Below are positions 1 to 7,409 of a stretch of DNA of 35,118 bases, piece by piece. The position numbers and the translations under genes are program-made. Origin of the DNA: Gammaproteobacteria bacterium (GTDB lineage: Bacteria > Pseudomonadota > Gammaproteobacteria > Pseudomonadales > JAUIET01); the NCBI GenBank assembly GCA_030429735.1, contig JAUIET010000019.1, positions 1 to 35,118 of the forward strand, read 5' to 3'. The notes beneath the pieces are model-generated. The model worked only from the letters and a program-made list of their open reading frames with translations. It was not told where the DNA came from and made no database searches. Positions within the stretch are counted from its first letter, which is position 1, and every line of letters starts with the position of its first letter.

Positions 1-125
1 GTCCACTCCTTCAAGGTAATCTCCCGGCCAAAGGTCGGGAAGAATAAGGGCAACAGTGCCCATTCCAGTCAGGGGTGGGTCAAAATTATTGGCCGATAGT
101 GGGTCAGTTTAATTGGCCATTAACA
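1..125. mobile_element. End of an IS21-type insertion sequence (partial)
   Basis: Two imperfect direct repeats (76-98 and 100-122, each starting TGGGTCA and containing ATTGGCC) precede an inferred boundary ...TTAACA at about 125. Read outward-in this gives TGTTAATGGCC, and IS21-family ends typically start with TGT and carry tandem terminal repeats of this kind. An open frame ending in TAA at 55-57 could be the tail of the helper ATPase gene, but it is too short to recognise. The adjacent creA reading frame stops matching its family exactly here, which supports an insertion or deletion boundary. The rest of the element lies outside the window. Confidence 0.55.
76..122 (+). repeat. Tandem terminal repeats of the IS end
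   Basis: Two 23-bp copies at 76-98 and 100-122 share TGGGTCA, then five variable bases, then ATTGGCC. The period is 24 bp. Such repeats act as transposase binding sites in IS21-family elements; that function is inferred here. Confidence 0.6.
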
Positions 126-253
126 ACCGAAATCGAGTCATCAGGCGATAAAGGTCGCCATTTGGTGTCGACACTTCCCAACTCTTCCGCCACTAATAAT
201 TCGCTAACGGCAATCAAACCGAAAACCAATATTAAGAAGGGTCCAAATTTCAT
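126..253 (-). pseudogene. creA: creA 5' fragment, truncated by the IS end
   Basis: The reverse strand from ATG at 253 encodes a signal peptide (MKFGPFLILVFGLIAVSELLVA) followed by EELGSVDTKWRPLSPDDSIS. This matches the mature N-terminus of the CreA family (E-x-G-x-V-D-T ... GPDD-x-I-x-V), a periplasmic protein of unknown function normally about 155-170 aa. After about 42 codons the frame runs into the IS21-type repeat and stops at a TGA inside it, so roughly three quarters of the protein is missing. A Shine-Dalgarno AAGGA lies 8 nt before the ATG. The start and export signal are intact, so the break is probably recent. The family call rests on recall of the CreA N-terminal pattern. Confidence 0.55.
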
Positions 254-441
254 CCTGCAGTTCCTTACACGTTAAGTGGCTTACTTCGAGTTGTTTCGTC
301 TTCGCAGTACTTTTTTCTACGAGTAGTTATCCCATCAGGTGATCGTTATAAGCGGGCGCAAACAGAAGGCCCTCCATCAAACGCAGAGTTTTTAAGGAGG
401 AGCTGCTTAAGAGCTGGCCTGATATCAGCTGATTTAGAAGC

Positions 442-461
442 ATGGCACCCGAAGGTGCCAT
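442..461 (-). terminator. UUCG-loop hairpin after the PLDc_N gene
   Basis: A perfect 8-bp stem (ATGGCACC / GGTGCCAT) closes a TTCG tetraloop on the reverse strand, 23 nt past the stop codon of the 59-aa gene. No run of T follows, so it may be a weak terminator or a 3'-end stabiliser. Confidence 0.45.
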
Positions 462-484
462 CAAAGATCGATCAAATGCTTGAT

Positions 485-664
485 CTATGCCACTGCGGAC
501 TTCGGCCCCATCAACCACCAGATAATCAAGCCGATGACTGGTAAGATGATGATAATCAGTGACCATAATATCTTGGCCGCTGTGCTGGAGGAGCTGCCGA
601 TAACCTGGAGTATTGCCCAGACATCAAGCACAAAAATAACTAAGCCTAAAATACCTTCTAACAT
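485..664 (-). CDS. PLDc_N-type small membrane protein (59 aa)
   Basis: This reverse-strand gene encodes 59 residues forming two membrane helices: GILGLVIFVLDVWAILQVI (about 4-22) and LWSLIIIILPVIGLIIWWLM (about 33-52), ending in GPKSAVA. The second helix with P-V-I-G and the following W-W-L-M-G-P is the pattern of the phospholipase D N-terminal-like domain (PF13396), found alone in many small stress-associated inner-membrane proteins. AGGAG stands 7-8 nt before the ATG. It starts 15 nt after the stop of the surface-protein gene, so the two are probably one operon read from the sigma54-type promoter at 1294-1309. Catalytic phospholipase D motifs are absent. Function unknown. Confidence 0.8.
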   Translation of the reverse strand: MLEGILGLVIFVLDVWAILQVIGSSSSTAAKILWSLIIIILPVIGLIIWWLMGPKSAVA

Positions 665-679
665 ACTATTCTCTCCTGA

Positions 680-1243
680 TTAATGATGAAATCTTCTATT
701 GCGGTATATGCGCAGGGTCAGTGCGAGTAGCGCAAACAATAAACCGGTCAAAGTGATCGCAGGCAAAGCAGATGCTGAGTCTGGCAATCTTTCTCGTCGA
801 GTAGTCTGCACTGCCTGTTGGTCAACGGCGCGGGCATTGAGGGATTCACGACGTACACGATCGGCAACGGCTACATTGCGCGTCTGTTGGTTGCGGACTG
901 TGCGTGCTTTATTCCGCTGGTCCAATTGCTCGAAATCAAGTATCACGGTATCGCCGACGTTAATATCGCCTACATCGGGATCGCCATAGCGATAGGGGCC
1001 ATAGACAAACCTGTCTAATTCATACTCTATATTGGTGTCAGTGTTAACATCGAATGTGTGTGTGGTGCCTTCTCGGGCAAGATCTCGATTGCCGCTTTCC
1101 AAAATACGCACCTGAATTTGCCCAGCGTCGGAATCAACCGAAACAATCTCGCCTGCCACCTGATCCCGGTTAAGAGCATGGGCCACGAAAGGTAACCAAC
1201 AGGTCAGCGCGATGGCCAGCAGCTTCACATAGTGTTTTTTCAT
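680..1243 (-). CDS. Exported protein with C-terminal sortase-type sorting signal
   Basis: The start is set at ATG 1243 because GGAGA lies 8 nt upstream and the protein then begins with a clean signal peptide (MKKHYVKLLAIALTCWLPFVAHA). The mature part (about 24-150) contains a small beta-rich region with G-E-I-V-S-V-D and G-D-T-V-I-L-D-F, followed by a Gln/Arg-rich stretch. The C-terminus is tripartite: LPDSAS (153-158), a hydrophobic helix (162-178) and a basic tail RIYRNRRFHH. This layout is that of LPxTG/LPxTA-type cell-wall sorting signals, with Ser in place of Thr. A sortase gene lies at 23595 in the same window and has the same type of promoter. The body of the protein is not a family I recognise. 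The longer upstream frame to 1342 is rejected because it overlaps the promoter. Confidence 0.7.
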   Translation of the reverse strand: MKKHYVKLLAIALTCWLPFVAHALNRDQVAGEIVSVDSDAGQIQVRILESGNRDLAREGTTHTFDVNTDTNIEYELDRFVYGPYRYGDPDVGDINVGDTVILDFEQLDQRNKARTVRNQQTRNVAVADRVRRESLNARAVDQQAVQTTRRERLPDSASALPAITLTGLLFALLALTLRIYRNRRFHH

Positions 1244-1293
1244 CTTTGTCTCCAGTGCGTGTGTTTGCGTCTTACTAGCACTATCCCGAATAC

Positions 1294-1309
1294 TGCAGGA
1301 TACGTGCCA
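1294..1309 (-). promoter_or_regulatory. Sigma54-type promoter for the surface-protein/PLDc_N operon
   Basis: The reverse strand reads TGGCACGTATCCTGCA, matching the -24/-12 consensus TGGCACG-N4-TTGCA at every position but one. The predicted start of transcription near 1283 gives a 40-nt leader before ATG 1243. Confidence 0.7.
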
Positions 1310-1435
1310 GCTTGCCTTTAGGCCTTGGAACAGCAATAACAATCGGTTCCTTGAGAAATTTCGTCAAATAGGTCGCCCGGACCATGGCTTGGCCGGACCT
1401 AAGAAGAGCAATGTTTGTAAATCTGAAAAAGCGCT

Positions 1436-1448
1436 TGTAGCATTTACG
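1436..1448. promoter_or_regulatory. Putative enhancer-binding site 1
   Basis: TGTAGCATTTACG, one of four sites in the window matching TGTARCRWYTACR. It lies about 126 bp upstream of the sigma54-type promoter at 1294-1309, a normal distance for an activator of sigma54 polymerase. The 3' arm deviates at the last base. Confidence 0.5.
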
Positions 1449-1460
1449 CAGTGCACTGGT

Positions 1461-2510
1461 TTAGCGCTGCATTAACATACTCAGGTAGCGATATTCTGGA
1501 AGCTTTTGCAATATCACCTTGATGGCAACGGTGATAGGGATGGACAACAGCGCGCCAACCACACCCCACATCCAACCCCAGGCGATGAGCATCAGAAAAA
1601 CGATGGCAGGCTGCAGCTTAAGATTGCGCCCAACCAAAGATGGCGTAACCAAATTACCTTCAATCACTGACAAGCCTGCATAACTCAAAACAGGAGCGAA
1701 TATTGCGGCGGGGAGACTAAAGGTTGCCAAACCAACCATCAGCATTATCAGTGCCATCACGATCGCACCCATATAGGGAATAAAGTTCAATACGGTAGCC
1801 AGCGCACCCCATAATAGTGGATTAGGCACGCCGAGATAATGCATTGTTATGGCAACGGCGATGCCTAACCCAGTGTTGATAATTGTGATCGTCACCAGGT
1901 AAACCGATACCTCCTTCTGTATGGTGCGAACGATCGTCAGGATTCTTCGCTTTTGTCGAAAGCTGTAGCCAAGGCTGACAAACTTGCGCAGAAAGCTGTC
2001 TCCAGCGGATAGCAGGAAATACGTCAGGAACAAGACGATTGTGACTGACAGAGCGATAGTAGGGATCTGCTCAGCGGCACGAGAGAAGAGGTTTGGAGGC
2101 TTTACCTCCACTTTCTGAATATTGCTTGATTCGCTGATTGCCGTGATTTCGTCAACAGTCTCCGCGAGCTCGCTGATTTCTTCCAGCGGCTGGGTGAATG
2201 GAAGTATTTTGCGCTGGACGTCCAAAAACGTTTTGGGCGCTTTCTCCACCCACTCTTCAGCGGGCTCAGCCAGCAGATTGGCCGCCGCTATCAGGAGTCC
2301 GAACAGTCCAAGTACGATAAAAGCTGAACTAAGCGCTGCCGGGATACGAATCTTTTCCAGAGTCGTAACCAATGGTGACAGCAACAGGTTCAGATACATC
2401 GCCAGGGCCAGAGGAATCAAAATCGGTGACGCAAAATACAGAAACCCGAGAAACGCGAGTATTGCAAGTACGCTTACCGGATCTATCAATCGCCCTCCAA
2501 TGTCACTCAT
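1461..2510 (-). CDS. AI-2E/PerM-family membrane transporter
   Basis: The 349-aa product has the length and layout of the AI-2E transporter (PerM/YdiK/TqsA) family: two helices at the N-terminus (about 10-75), a hydrophilic stretch (about 80-145), then further helices and the conserved C-terminal region with N-F-I-P-Y-M-G (about 243-249), E-G-N-L-V-T-P and W-G-W-M-W-G-V-V-G-A-L-L-S-I-P. The family exports small solutes or signals; the substrate here cannot be told. It starts 11 nt after the AsmA-like gene and has no clear Shine-Dalgarno, so it is likely translated by coupling as the last gene of the mscS-asmA-perM operon. Confidence 0.9.
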   Translation of the reverse strand: MSDIGGRLIDPVSVLAILAFLGFLYFASPILIPLALAMYLNLLLSPLVTTLEKIRIPAALSSAFIVLGLFGLLIAAANLLAEPAEEWVEKAPKTFLDVQRKILPFTQPLEEISELAETVDEITAISESSNIQKVEVKPPNLFSRAAEQIPTIALSVTIVLFLTYFLLSAGDSFLRKFVSLGYSFRQKRRILTIVRTIQKEVSVYLVTITIINTGLGIAVAITMHYLGVPNPLLWGALATVLNFIPYMGAIVMALIMLMVGLATFSLPAAIFAPVLSYAGLSVIEGNLVTPSLVGRNLKLQPAIVFLMLIAWGWMWGVVGALLSIPITVAIKVILQKLPEYRYLSMLMQR

Positions 2511-2521
2511 AGCTTTTGTTT

Positions 2522-3244
2522 CTAGAGCTTGTTCAGAAGGCCTTTGAGAAGCTTATTCTTTTGCTCCTCCAGCTTTTCGACTGCTTTGGATTTGAGTTCC
2601 TGTGCTACGCCAGATTGCAGAGCATTGGTCAATAGAGGCTCCATAATTTGACGCGCAAGCTCAGGGGCTGTTGCCCCGTTGGGGCCACCCAGATCCTGTA
2701 GAACCATTTTTGGAAGAGACAGCTGCTCGCGACGTTGCAACTCGGGAATATCAACGGTCACATTGATCGCGCTTATTTCAAAGCGCTTTATGGAAACGTT
2801 CGAGTCTGCGCCAGATTCTTCTGTCGTGTTACTTTTATTCTGGCTGCGTACCTGGTTCAACAAGGTTTGCAAGTTATTGCCTCCACTGGTTTGTTCCAGT
2901 AATAAATTGGCTTCGCCAACAATAACGCGCTCCAACACGATTGTATTGCTGTTCAGGGATTTGGGGTCGACCGCGACCGAGAAATTCTTTAGCGAAGCGG
3001 CGTTATTGTCGGAAAACCCCAACGGGTTCCCGACTTGCAAACCTTCCATAGTGGCAGCTGCGTCTCGAAGCCTGATATTCAAGCCTTCAACCTCCACACG
3101 ACTGTTCAAGGAAGCCGAACCGTGCTCTTCGATAAGTCCGGCTACCAAGCCGTCAAGCCGGGTGAGGAAATAGAAGATAACTGCAAATAAAATTACCAGA
3201 ACACCAGCAATCAAGCCAATGCTTATGTTTGTTTTTCCTGCCAC
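2522..3244 (-). CDS. AsmA-like membrane-anchored protein
   Basis: This is a 240-aa protein with one N-terminal membrane helix (about 7-27) and a long periplasmic part. The segment V-E-V-E-G-L-N-I-R-L ... M-E-G-L-Q-V-G-N-P-L-G-F is typical of short AsmA/DUF748-like proteins, whose larger relatives shuttle phospholipids or affect outer-membrane assembly. The C-terminus (about 200-240) is a charged amphipathic helix. The start is GTG at 3244, chosen because GGAGG lies 8 nt upstream. It follows the mechanosensitive channel gene by 55 nt and precedes the PerM gene by 11 nt, which suggests a shared envelope-stress operon. Function within the family is not established. Confidence 0.65.
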   Translation of the reverse strand: MAGKTNISIGLIAGVLVILFAVIFYFLTRLDGLVAGLIEEHGSASLNSRVEVEGLNIRLRDAAATMEGLQVGNPLGFSDNNAASLKNFSVAVDPKSLNSNTIVLERVIVGEANLLLEQTSGGNNLQTLLNQVRSQNKSNTTEESGADSNVSIKRFEISAINVTVDIPELQRREQLSLPKMVLQDLGGPNGATAPELARQIMEPLLTNALQSGVAQELKSKAVEKLEEQKNKLLKGLLNKL

Positions 3245-3299
3245 CTGATGAACCTCCGGTAGTTAGTTAATTGTGAGCTGGGCGAATGGCCTCAGGCTA

Positions 3300-4271
3300 T
3301 CAGCTGGCTGCGTGCGTTTGCTGCACTGGCAGCGGCTCTTTAAAGGTCAAGGTGCGGTAAGGGAATGGAATTTCAATGCCTGCCTCATCTAAAGCACTCT
3401 TTATCGCAGTTACTACTTCCCCGCGTGAGCTTCGTATCTCAACGGGTGTGGGGGCCGTCCACCACGCAACTTCTATATCAATGCTGCTTGCACCGAAGGC
3501 CTGTGGAAATACCTGGATGGGTTGATCTTTACTTACAGACTCACAAGACTTGACGGCGCCTTCTATGACATCCACTGACTGTTTGATGTCTTCATCATAT
3601 GCTATTCCTGCCATGATAGTGATGCGTCGTGTTTTGCGATTGGTAAGCACGTTGACCGGGTTTTTGAACAAGAATGAGTTCGGCACCAGCATCAACTCGC
3701 CTGAGGTTAATCGTAATTTTGTCATTCTGACAGTGACATCCTCAACCTTGCCAAGTATACCTTCGCACTCAATGTAGTCGCCGTTTTCAAATGGAAACCG
3801 CCACAGCAGCAATATACCAGCAAAGAAATTCTCGAAAATGTCCTGGAAAGCAAAACCAATTGCGATGGAGAGCAAGCCCAGTCCGCCAAGCGCAGTGGTC
3901 GGCGTAAGTCCAGGAAACCAAAACATGGCTGCCAGCAGCAAGCCTGCTCCCCAGATAAGAATGGAAATCAGCCTGTGCACCAACTCTCGTAGAGAATCTT
4001 TCATATGGCCATGGCTCATTGCGCGCTTGCTCGCCCTGCGGGCCACAGACACAGCAGCCCATGTCAGCAGCAAAACCAGCACACCGGCTAATAGAAAAGG
4101 GGTATGCTCAAGAAACGACTCCCAGATACCAAACATGGTGTTGTTGACCGCAGAAATGACCTCTCCGAGCGTTTGTGGCGCATCAATTGGCGATGCGTCC
4201 ATGCCAGATTCAGCCGGCTGAACCCCGCCTGTCTGTGTCGAAGTGTCAACTGCCGTTTTTTCTTGTGCCAT
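3300..4271 (-). CDS. MscS-family mechanosensitive channel (first copy)
   Basis: The 323-aa protein has a 50-residue polar N-terminus, membrane helices at about 58-78 and 103-122, and the pore-lining helix ALGGLGLLSIAIGFAFQDIF (about 131-150) with the Gly/Ala pattern of MscS. The beta domain follows (F-E-N-G-D-Y-I-E-C-E-G-I-L-G-K-V-E-D-V, then the L-V-P-N-S stretch) and an alpha/beta C-terminal domain. MscS channels open on membrane tension and let solutes out during osmotic downshock. AGGAG lies 9 nt before ATG 4271. It is the first gene of the leftward operon with the AsmA-like and PerM genes. Confidence 0.92.
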   Translation of the reverse strand: MAQEKTAVDTSTQTGGVQPAESGMDASPIDAPQTLGEVISAVNNTMFGIWESFLEHTPFLLAGVLVLLLTWAAVSVARRASKRAMSHGHMKDSLRELVHRLISILIWGAGLLLAAMFWFPGLTPTTALGGLGLLSIAIGFAFQDIFENFFAGILLLWRFPFENGDYIECEGILGKVEDVTVRMTKLRLTSGELMLVPNSFLFKNPVNVLTNRKTRRITIMAGIAYDEDIKQSVDVIEGAVKSCESVSKDQPIQVFPQAFGASSIDIEVAWWTAPTPVEIRSSRGEVVTAIKSALDEAGIEIPFPYRTLTFKEPLPVQQTHAAS

Positions 4272-4401
4272 TATTCGCTCTCCTTTGGCATCGAGTACTG
4301 TATACCCCTGACATCTTTCTACTGAGGTTTTACCGCCTCACCGAATGCGCTGTCCAAGCCCACGATGTATACGCGGGAGATGTGTACGCGGGAATAGATT
4401 A

Positions 4402-4417
4402 AGCACAAATCGTGCCG
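4402..4417 (-). promoter_or_regulatory. Weak sigma54-type promoter candidate for mscS operon
   Basis: The reverse strand reads CGGCACGATTTGTGCT. The GG and GC dinucleotides have the right 10-bp spacing, but the flanking bases deviate. The predicted leader would be about 120 nt. No enhancer-type site was seen upstream. Confidence 0.3.
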
Positions 4418-4516
4418 AGCTTGAATCCGGGGTTCCGAAGCAACGAATTTTCTTCTACAAAAGATACCTGGCGCGTGATTAAATAGCGCGCCATCTGTTC
4501 AGCGAGCGATTTGATC

Positions 4517-5413
4517 ATGCACTGCTTGGCAATTTTAAACCCCGCTTCCGGCTCAATAGATATTGAGCGAACCCGTGCTGAACTGCGGGGCATTGCTGAC
4601 AGCTCGGGTATTGATTTGAGCATTCATGAAGTCAGCGAGGATGAGGATCTGGGTGCTGTTGCGAGTGACGCTGTCCGCGATGGCGTAAGTCGTATCATTG
4701 TTGGCGGAGGGGATGGTACGGTCGCCGAGGTGGCCTCTGCAGTAATGGGTAGGGCAGTTGAGATTGCGGTACTACCCTGTGGAACAGCGAATCTATTGGC
4801 GAGGTCGCTGGCGATACCAGAATCGATTGACAAGGCAGCTGCCTTGGCATTGCTCGGTCAGGAATCTCGACGAATCGACGGTATGCAGGTCGAAGGAAAA
4901 CTGTTACTGGTGCACATAAGTATTGGTACGTATTCGAAAATTGCAGCGGAAACCTCTCAGCAGGACAAGCAACGACTTGGCCGCCTGGCGTACGTTATCA
5001 ATGCTTTGCGTGAAGTCTACGAATCGACGCGCTGGCGTGTGAAAATCGTGATTGACGGCGTATCTCATCATCACTATGCGAGCTTTGTATTGCTGGCTAA
5101 TGTCAGCGAAGTAGGGAGTTTAGATTGGGAATGGGCGGAAGGCAGTGAGCCCGATGATGGTTGTATCGAAGTGTGTATCGTCAACACACAGCGGCCACTG
5201 GACTACTTCCGATTCTTGTACCACGTCATTCGTGGTAATCCGCGCGCTTTCGAAGGCACAACGCAATATCGGGCAAGAAAATCGGTGGAAATGCAAAATA
5301 GGCTGAAATTACCGGTACGCGGAGATGGTGAGGTTCTGCCTGGCTCACCACTTGTCGTTAAAGTCATTCCCGCTGCGTTAAAAGTGATCGCACCGTCCTC
5401 ATCGCGGGATTAA
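4517..5413 (+). CDS. Diacylglycerol/lipid kinase family protein
   Basis: The product (298 aa from ATG 4517) belongs to the DAGK catalytic (YegS/DgkB-like) family. It starts with L-A-I-L-N-P-A-S-G-S, has the nucleotide-binding motif GGGDGT at 63-68, L-P-C-G-T-A-N-L-L-A (about 86-95) and the C-terminal R-G-D-G-E. These enzymes phosphorylate the hydroxyl of lipids such as diacylglycerol. ATG 4517 is preferred over the TTG two codons upstream, although neither has a good Shine-Dalgarno. It is transcribed away from the mscS operon across a 245-bp gap. The acidic residue patch typical of metal binding near the C-terminus is not obvious, so substrate and activity are uncertain. Confidence 0.88.
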   Translation: MHCLAILNPASGSIDIERTRAELRGIADSSGIDLSIHEVSEDEDLGAVASDAVRDGVSRIIVGGGDGTVAEVASAVMGRAVEIAVLPCGTANLLARSLAIPESIDKAAALALLGQESRRIDGMQVEGKLLLVHISIGTYSKIAAETSQQDKQRLGRLAYVINALREVYESTRWRVKIVIDGVSHHHYASFVLLANVSEVGSLDWEWAEGSEPDDGCIEVCIVNTQRPLDYFRFLYHVIRGNPRAFEGTTQYRARKSVEMQNRLKLPVRGDGEVLPGSPLVVKVIPAALKVIAPSSSRD

Positions 5414-5422
5414 CGACAATCT

Positions 5423-5435
5423 TGTAGCAATTACA
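5423..5435. promoter_or_regulatory. Putative enhancer-binding site 2
   Basis: TGTAGCAATTACA, flanked by CT and A to give the near-palindrome TTGTA-N5-TACAA. It lies 106 bp upstream of the sigma54-type promoter at 5542-5557 and matches the sites at 1436, 23429 and 26798. Confidence 0.55.
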
Positions 5436-5541
5436 ATTAGTCGGAAATATCTACCAGCCACGCGAACATGCCAGCATGGCTTTGAGTTCATTCGTCCGAC
5501 AATAGCAGCGAAACTGCCATTATCCGGTGTATCACAAAAGC

Positions 5542-5557
5542 TGGCATGCTTGTTGCT
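5542..5557 (+). promoter_or_regulatory. Sigma54-type promoter for the lipoprotein operon
   Basis: TGGCATGCTTGTTGCT matches TGGCACG-N4-TTGCA closely with correct spacing. Transcription would start near 5568, giving a 53-nt leader before ATG 5621. The site overlaps the longer possible reading frame from 5546, which argues against that start. Confidence 0.7.
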
Positions 5558-5620
5558 CATCTCCCATCGAGAACGATGCAATGGTGGACATTGCACCAGA
5601 ACACGCACAGGGGGAAAGAC

Positions 5621-6061
5621 ATGAATTATACAAACGACCCGAGTCGCATCGTTGAGGAAGCGCTCGATATTTTACCGAAGGAAGATTCTACAGTTCGCCA
5701 AACACTGGGACACCTGTCAACTGTCGTAGTGCTGGGGATCATTGTGATGTTTCTGGCAGCCTGCGGTTCCACGCCTGTCAGCGACAGCAAATATACCCGC
5801 GTTGAAACGATGATAACTGAGGCTAAAGAAGTATCAGCTGACGATCTGGCTGGCGATGAAATCTATCAGGCAGAGAAAAAATTAAAGGCCGCACGAAATG
5901 CTGAGACTCAAGGTAAGAAAGATAAAGCGCTGCGATTGTTGAAGGAGTCCGAGTTGCACGCCGAACTCGCTGAAATAAGAGCCATGGCTAAAACTCAACA
6001 GAAGTCACTGGATGAAATTCGCGCCGGGCTGGCAACGCTCGAGCATGAGCTGAACCAATAA
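5621..6061 (+). CDS. DUF4398-type lipoprotein
   Basis: ATG 5621 is chosen for its GGGGGAAAG Shine-Dalgarno. The 146-aa product has a hydrophobic segment ending in the lipobox LAAC (Cys48), so the mature lipoprotein is about 100 aa. The n-region before the hydrophobic core is unusually long (about 33 residues) for a lipoprotein. The mature part is all alpha-helical and Lys/Glu/Ala-rich (Y-Q-A-E-K-K-L-K-A-A-R ... K-A-L-R-L-L-K-E-S-E-L-H-A-E-L-A), the pattern of DUF4398. This family is regularly found next to OmpA-like lipoproteins, as here with a 30-nt gap. It is probably the first gene of the sigma54-type operon. Likely role: periplasmic helical partner of the OmpA protein. Confidence 0.82.
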   Translation: MNYTNDPSRIVEEALDILPKEDSTVRQTLGHLSTVVVLGIIVMFLAACGSTPVSDSKYTRVETMITEAKEVSADDLAGDEIYQAEKKLKAARNAETQGKKDKALRLLKESELHAELAEIRAMAKTQQKSLDEIRAGLATLEHELNQ

Positions 6062-6091
6062 CTAAACCAATCGCAGAGGGGGATACAGAGT

Positions 6092-6973
6092 ATGAATAGA
6101 CTAATGACCGCAGCCAGCGTAGTGGTTCTGGTAGGTGCGTGCGCAACGACTCCACCCAATGAGCTGTTGAACAGAGCCGTTGTGGAGTACGATTCAACGC
6201 AGATGATGAACGGTGTTAACAATGCGGCAGCATCTCACGTTGACAAAGCGAAGCAGTCTTTGGACCGGGCACGCCAACTACAAGAAGACGGTGGCGATAA
6301 AAACTTGGTTAATCACCACGCGCTGCTTGCCATCAAGTACAGCGAAATTGCGAAGGAACGTCTGCTGATCAAGAACACACAGCAAATGATCGAAGACTCT
6401 CAACAGAAACGCCAGCAGCTCTTGTTGAGTGCTCGCGAAGAAGAACTGCGAACCGCTACTACAAAAGCGTTGGCAGCCGAAACGCGTGCTGAAATGGCAA
6501 TGGCGGAGGCTGAAGCGGCCAAGCAGAAATTGCAGCAGGCGAAGGCAGAAGCAGAGATGCTTGCCGACAAGTTGACTGAGCTGAAAGCGAAACAAAGCGA
6601 GCGCGGTATTGTGCTAACTCTGGAAGACATTGTATTCGCGTACAACAGCGATCAGTTGCAACGTGGCGGTGAGCGCACGATTGGTCGAATAGCGGAATTT
6701 CTTCAGCAATACGACAAACGCAAGGTACTCATTGAGGGGCATACTGACAGCCGCGGCAGCGACAGCTACAACCTGCAGTTGTCGGAACGTCGTGCAGCTG
6801 CAGTGAAGCGATCGTTGGTTGCTGCCGGGGTGAGTGAAGATCGCATCAGCACCAGTGGCCTGGGTGAACAATACCCGGTTGCAACAAATGACAGCGATGA
6901 AGGTCGCGCCAAGAATCGCCGGGTAGAGTTAATTATCTCCAATACCGACGATAAGGAAGTTCAAGCTCGTTAA
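6092..6973 (+). CDS. OmpA-family lipoprotein with DUF4398-like N-terminus
   Basis: The 293-aa product has a lipobox VGAC (Cys17), a helical coiled-coil region (about 45-170) resembling the preceding DUF4398 protein, and a C-terminal OmpA peptidoglycan-binding domain (about 180-285). The OmpA domain shows V-F-A-Y-N-S-D-Q-L, the EGHTDSRGSDSYN loop with its conserved Asp, L-S-E-R-R-A-A-A-V and the terminal GRAKNRRVEL with the Arg that contacts diaminopimelate. It would tether the outer membrane to peptidoglycan through a long helical arm. A GAGGGGGA Shine-Dalgarno is present. It is cotranscribed with its neighbours. Confidence 0.92.
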   Translation: MNRLMTAASVVVLVGACATTPPNELLNRAVVEYDSTQMMNGVNNAAASHVDKAKQSLDRARQLQEDGGDKNLVNHHALLAIKYSEIAKERLLIKNTQQMIEDSQQKRQQLLLSAREEELRTATTKALAAETRAEMAMAEAEAAKQKLQQAKAEAEMLADKLTELKAKQSERGIVLTLEDIVFAYNSDQLQRGGERTIGRIAEFLQQYDKRKVLIEGHTDSRGSDSYNLQLSERRAAAVKRSLVAAGVSEDRISTSGLGEQYPVATNDSDEGRAKNRRVELIISNTDDKEVQAR

Positions 6974-7019
6974 CTACGCGATTGAGACATGACTAATATT
7001 CTAACTAAGGAGAATGACC

Positions 7020-7367
7020 ATGAAACTACAGAAAGTGATACCGGCCGCACTGATGACTATTGCATTGAGTGCATGTGACATTGAGCAGACGCGCGAAGGC
7101 GAACTGCCTGATATAGATGTTGATGTTAAGAGTGGCCAGATGCCCGCATACGACGTGGACGGCCCAGATATCAGCGTTGGTACCAAGGAAATTGAAGTAG
7201 AAGTTCCAGATGTAGACGTTGATGTAAGCACCAAAACAAAGACGATCACAGTACCTGACGTCAATGTCGATATGCCCGATGTGGATATGCCTGACGTCGA
7301 TATAGGTACCAAAGAAAAGACCATCACGGTACCCGATGTTGATGTTGACATGGATGGCGACTCGTAA
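7020..7367 (+). CDS. Acidic Asp/Val-repeat lipoprotein
   Basis: The AAGGAG at 7007-7012 decides the start: it is 1 nt from ATG 7014 but 7 nt from ATG 7020, so the latter is used (115 aa). A signal peptide ends in the lipobox LSAC (Cys19). The mature protein is dominated by short repeats of P-D-V-D-V-D and two copies of T-K-x-K-T-I-T-V-P-D-V, giving a strongly acidic, probably extended or beta-solenoid-like chain. Acidic repeats suggest calcium or cation binding, which is inference only. I do not recognise a family. It lies 46 nt after the OmpA gene and 42 nt before the DUF4112 gene, same strand. Confidence 0.78.
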   Translation: MKLQKVIPAALMTIALSACDIEQTREGELPDIDVDVKSGQMPAYDVDGPDISVGTKEIEVEVPDVDVDVSTKTKTITVPDVNVDMPDVDMPDVDIGTKEKTITVPDVDVDMDGDS

Positions 7368-7409
7368 ATCGCTTATGAGGTTCTGTCGAGCAAGCGTGCA
7401 GTAATTCGT

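Noticed and set aside
75-275. 66-aa forward reading frame at the left end
   Set aside because: It starts within the IS terminal repeats and is antisense to the creA fragment, whose signal peptide and family match are convincing.
327-566. 79-aa reverse frame
   Set aside because: It overlaps the PLDc_N gene in another frame, contains the hairpin, and has no Shine-Dalgarno or recognisable feature.
5546-5620. Extended start for the DUF4398 lipoprotein
   Set aside because: The extra 25 codons lie over the sigma54-type promoter; ATG 5621 has a good Shine-Dalgarno.
7001-7351. 116-aa Ser/Thr-rich reverse frame
   Set aside because: It is the mirror of the Asp-Val repeats; the forward frame has a signal peptide, lipobox and Shine-Dalgarno.
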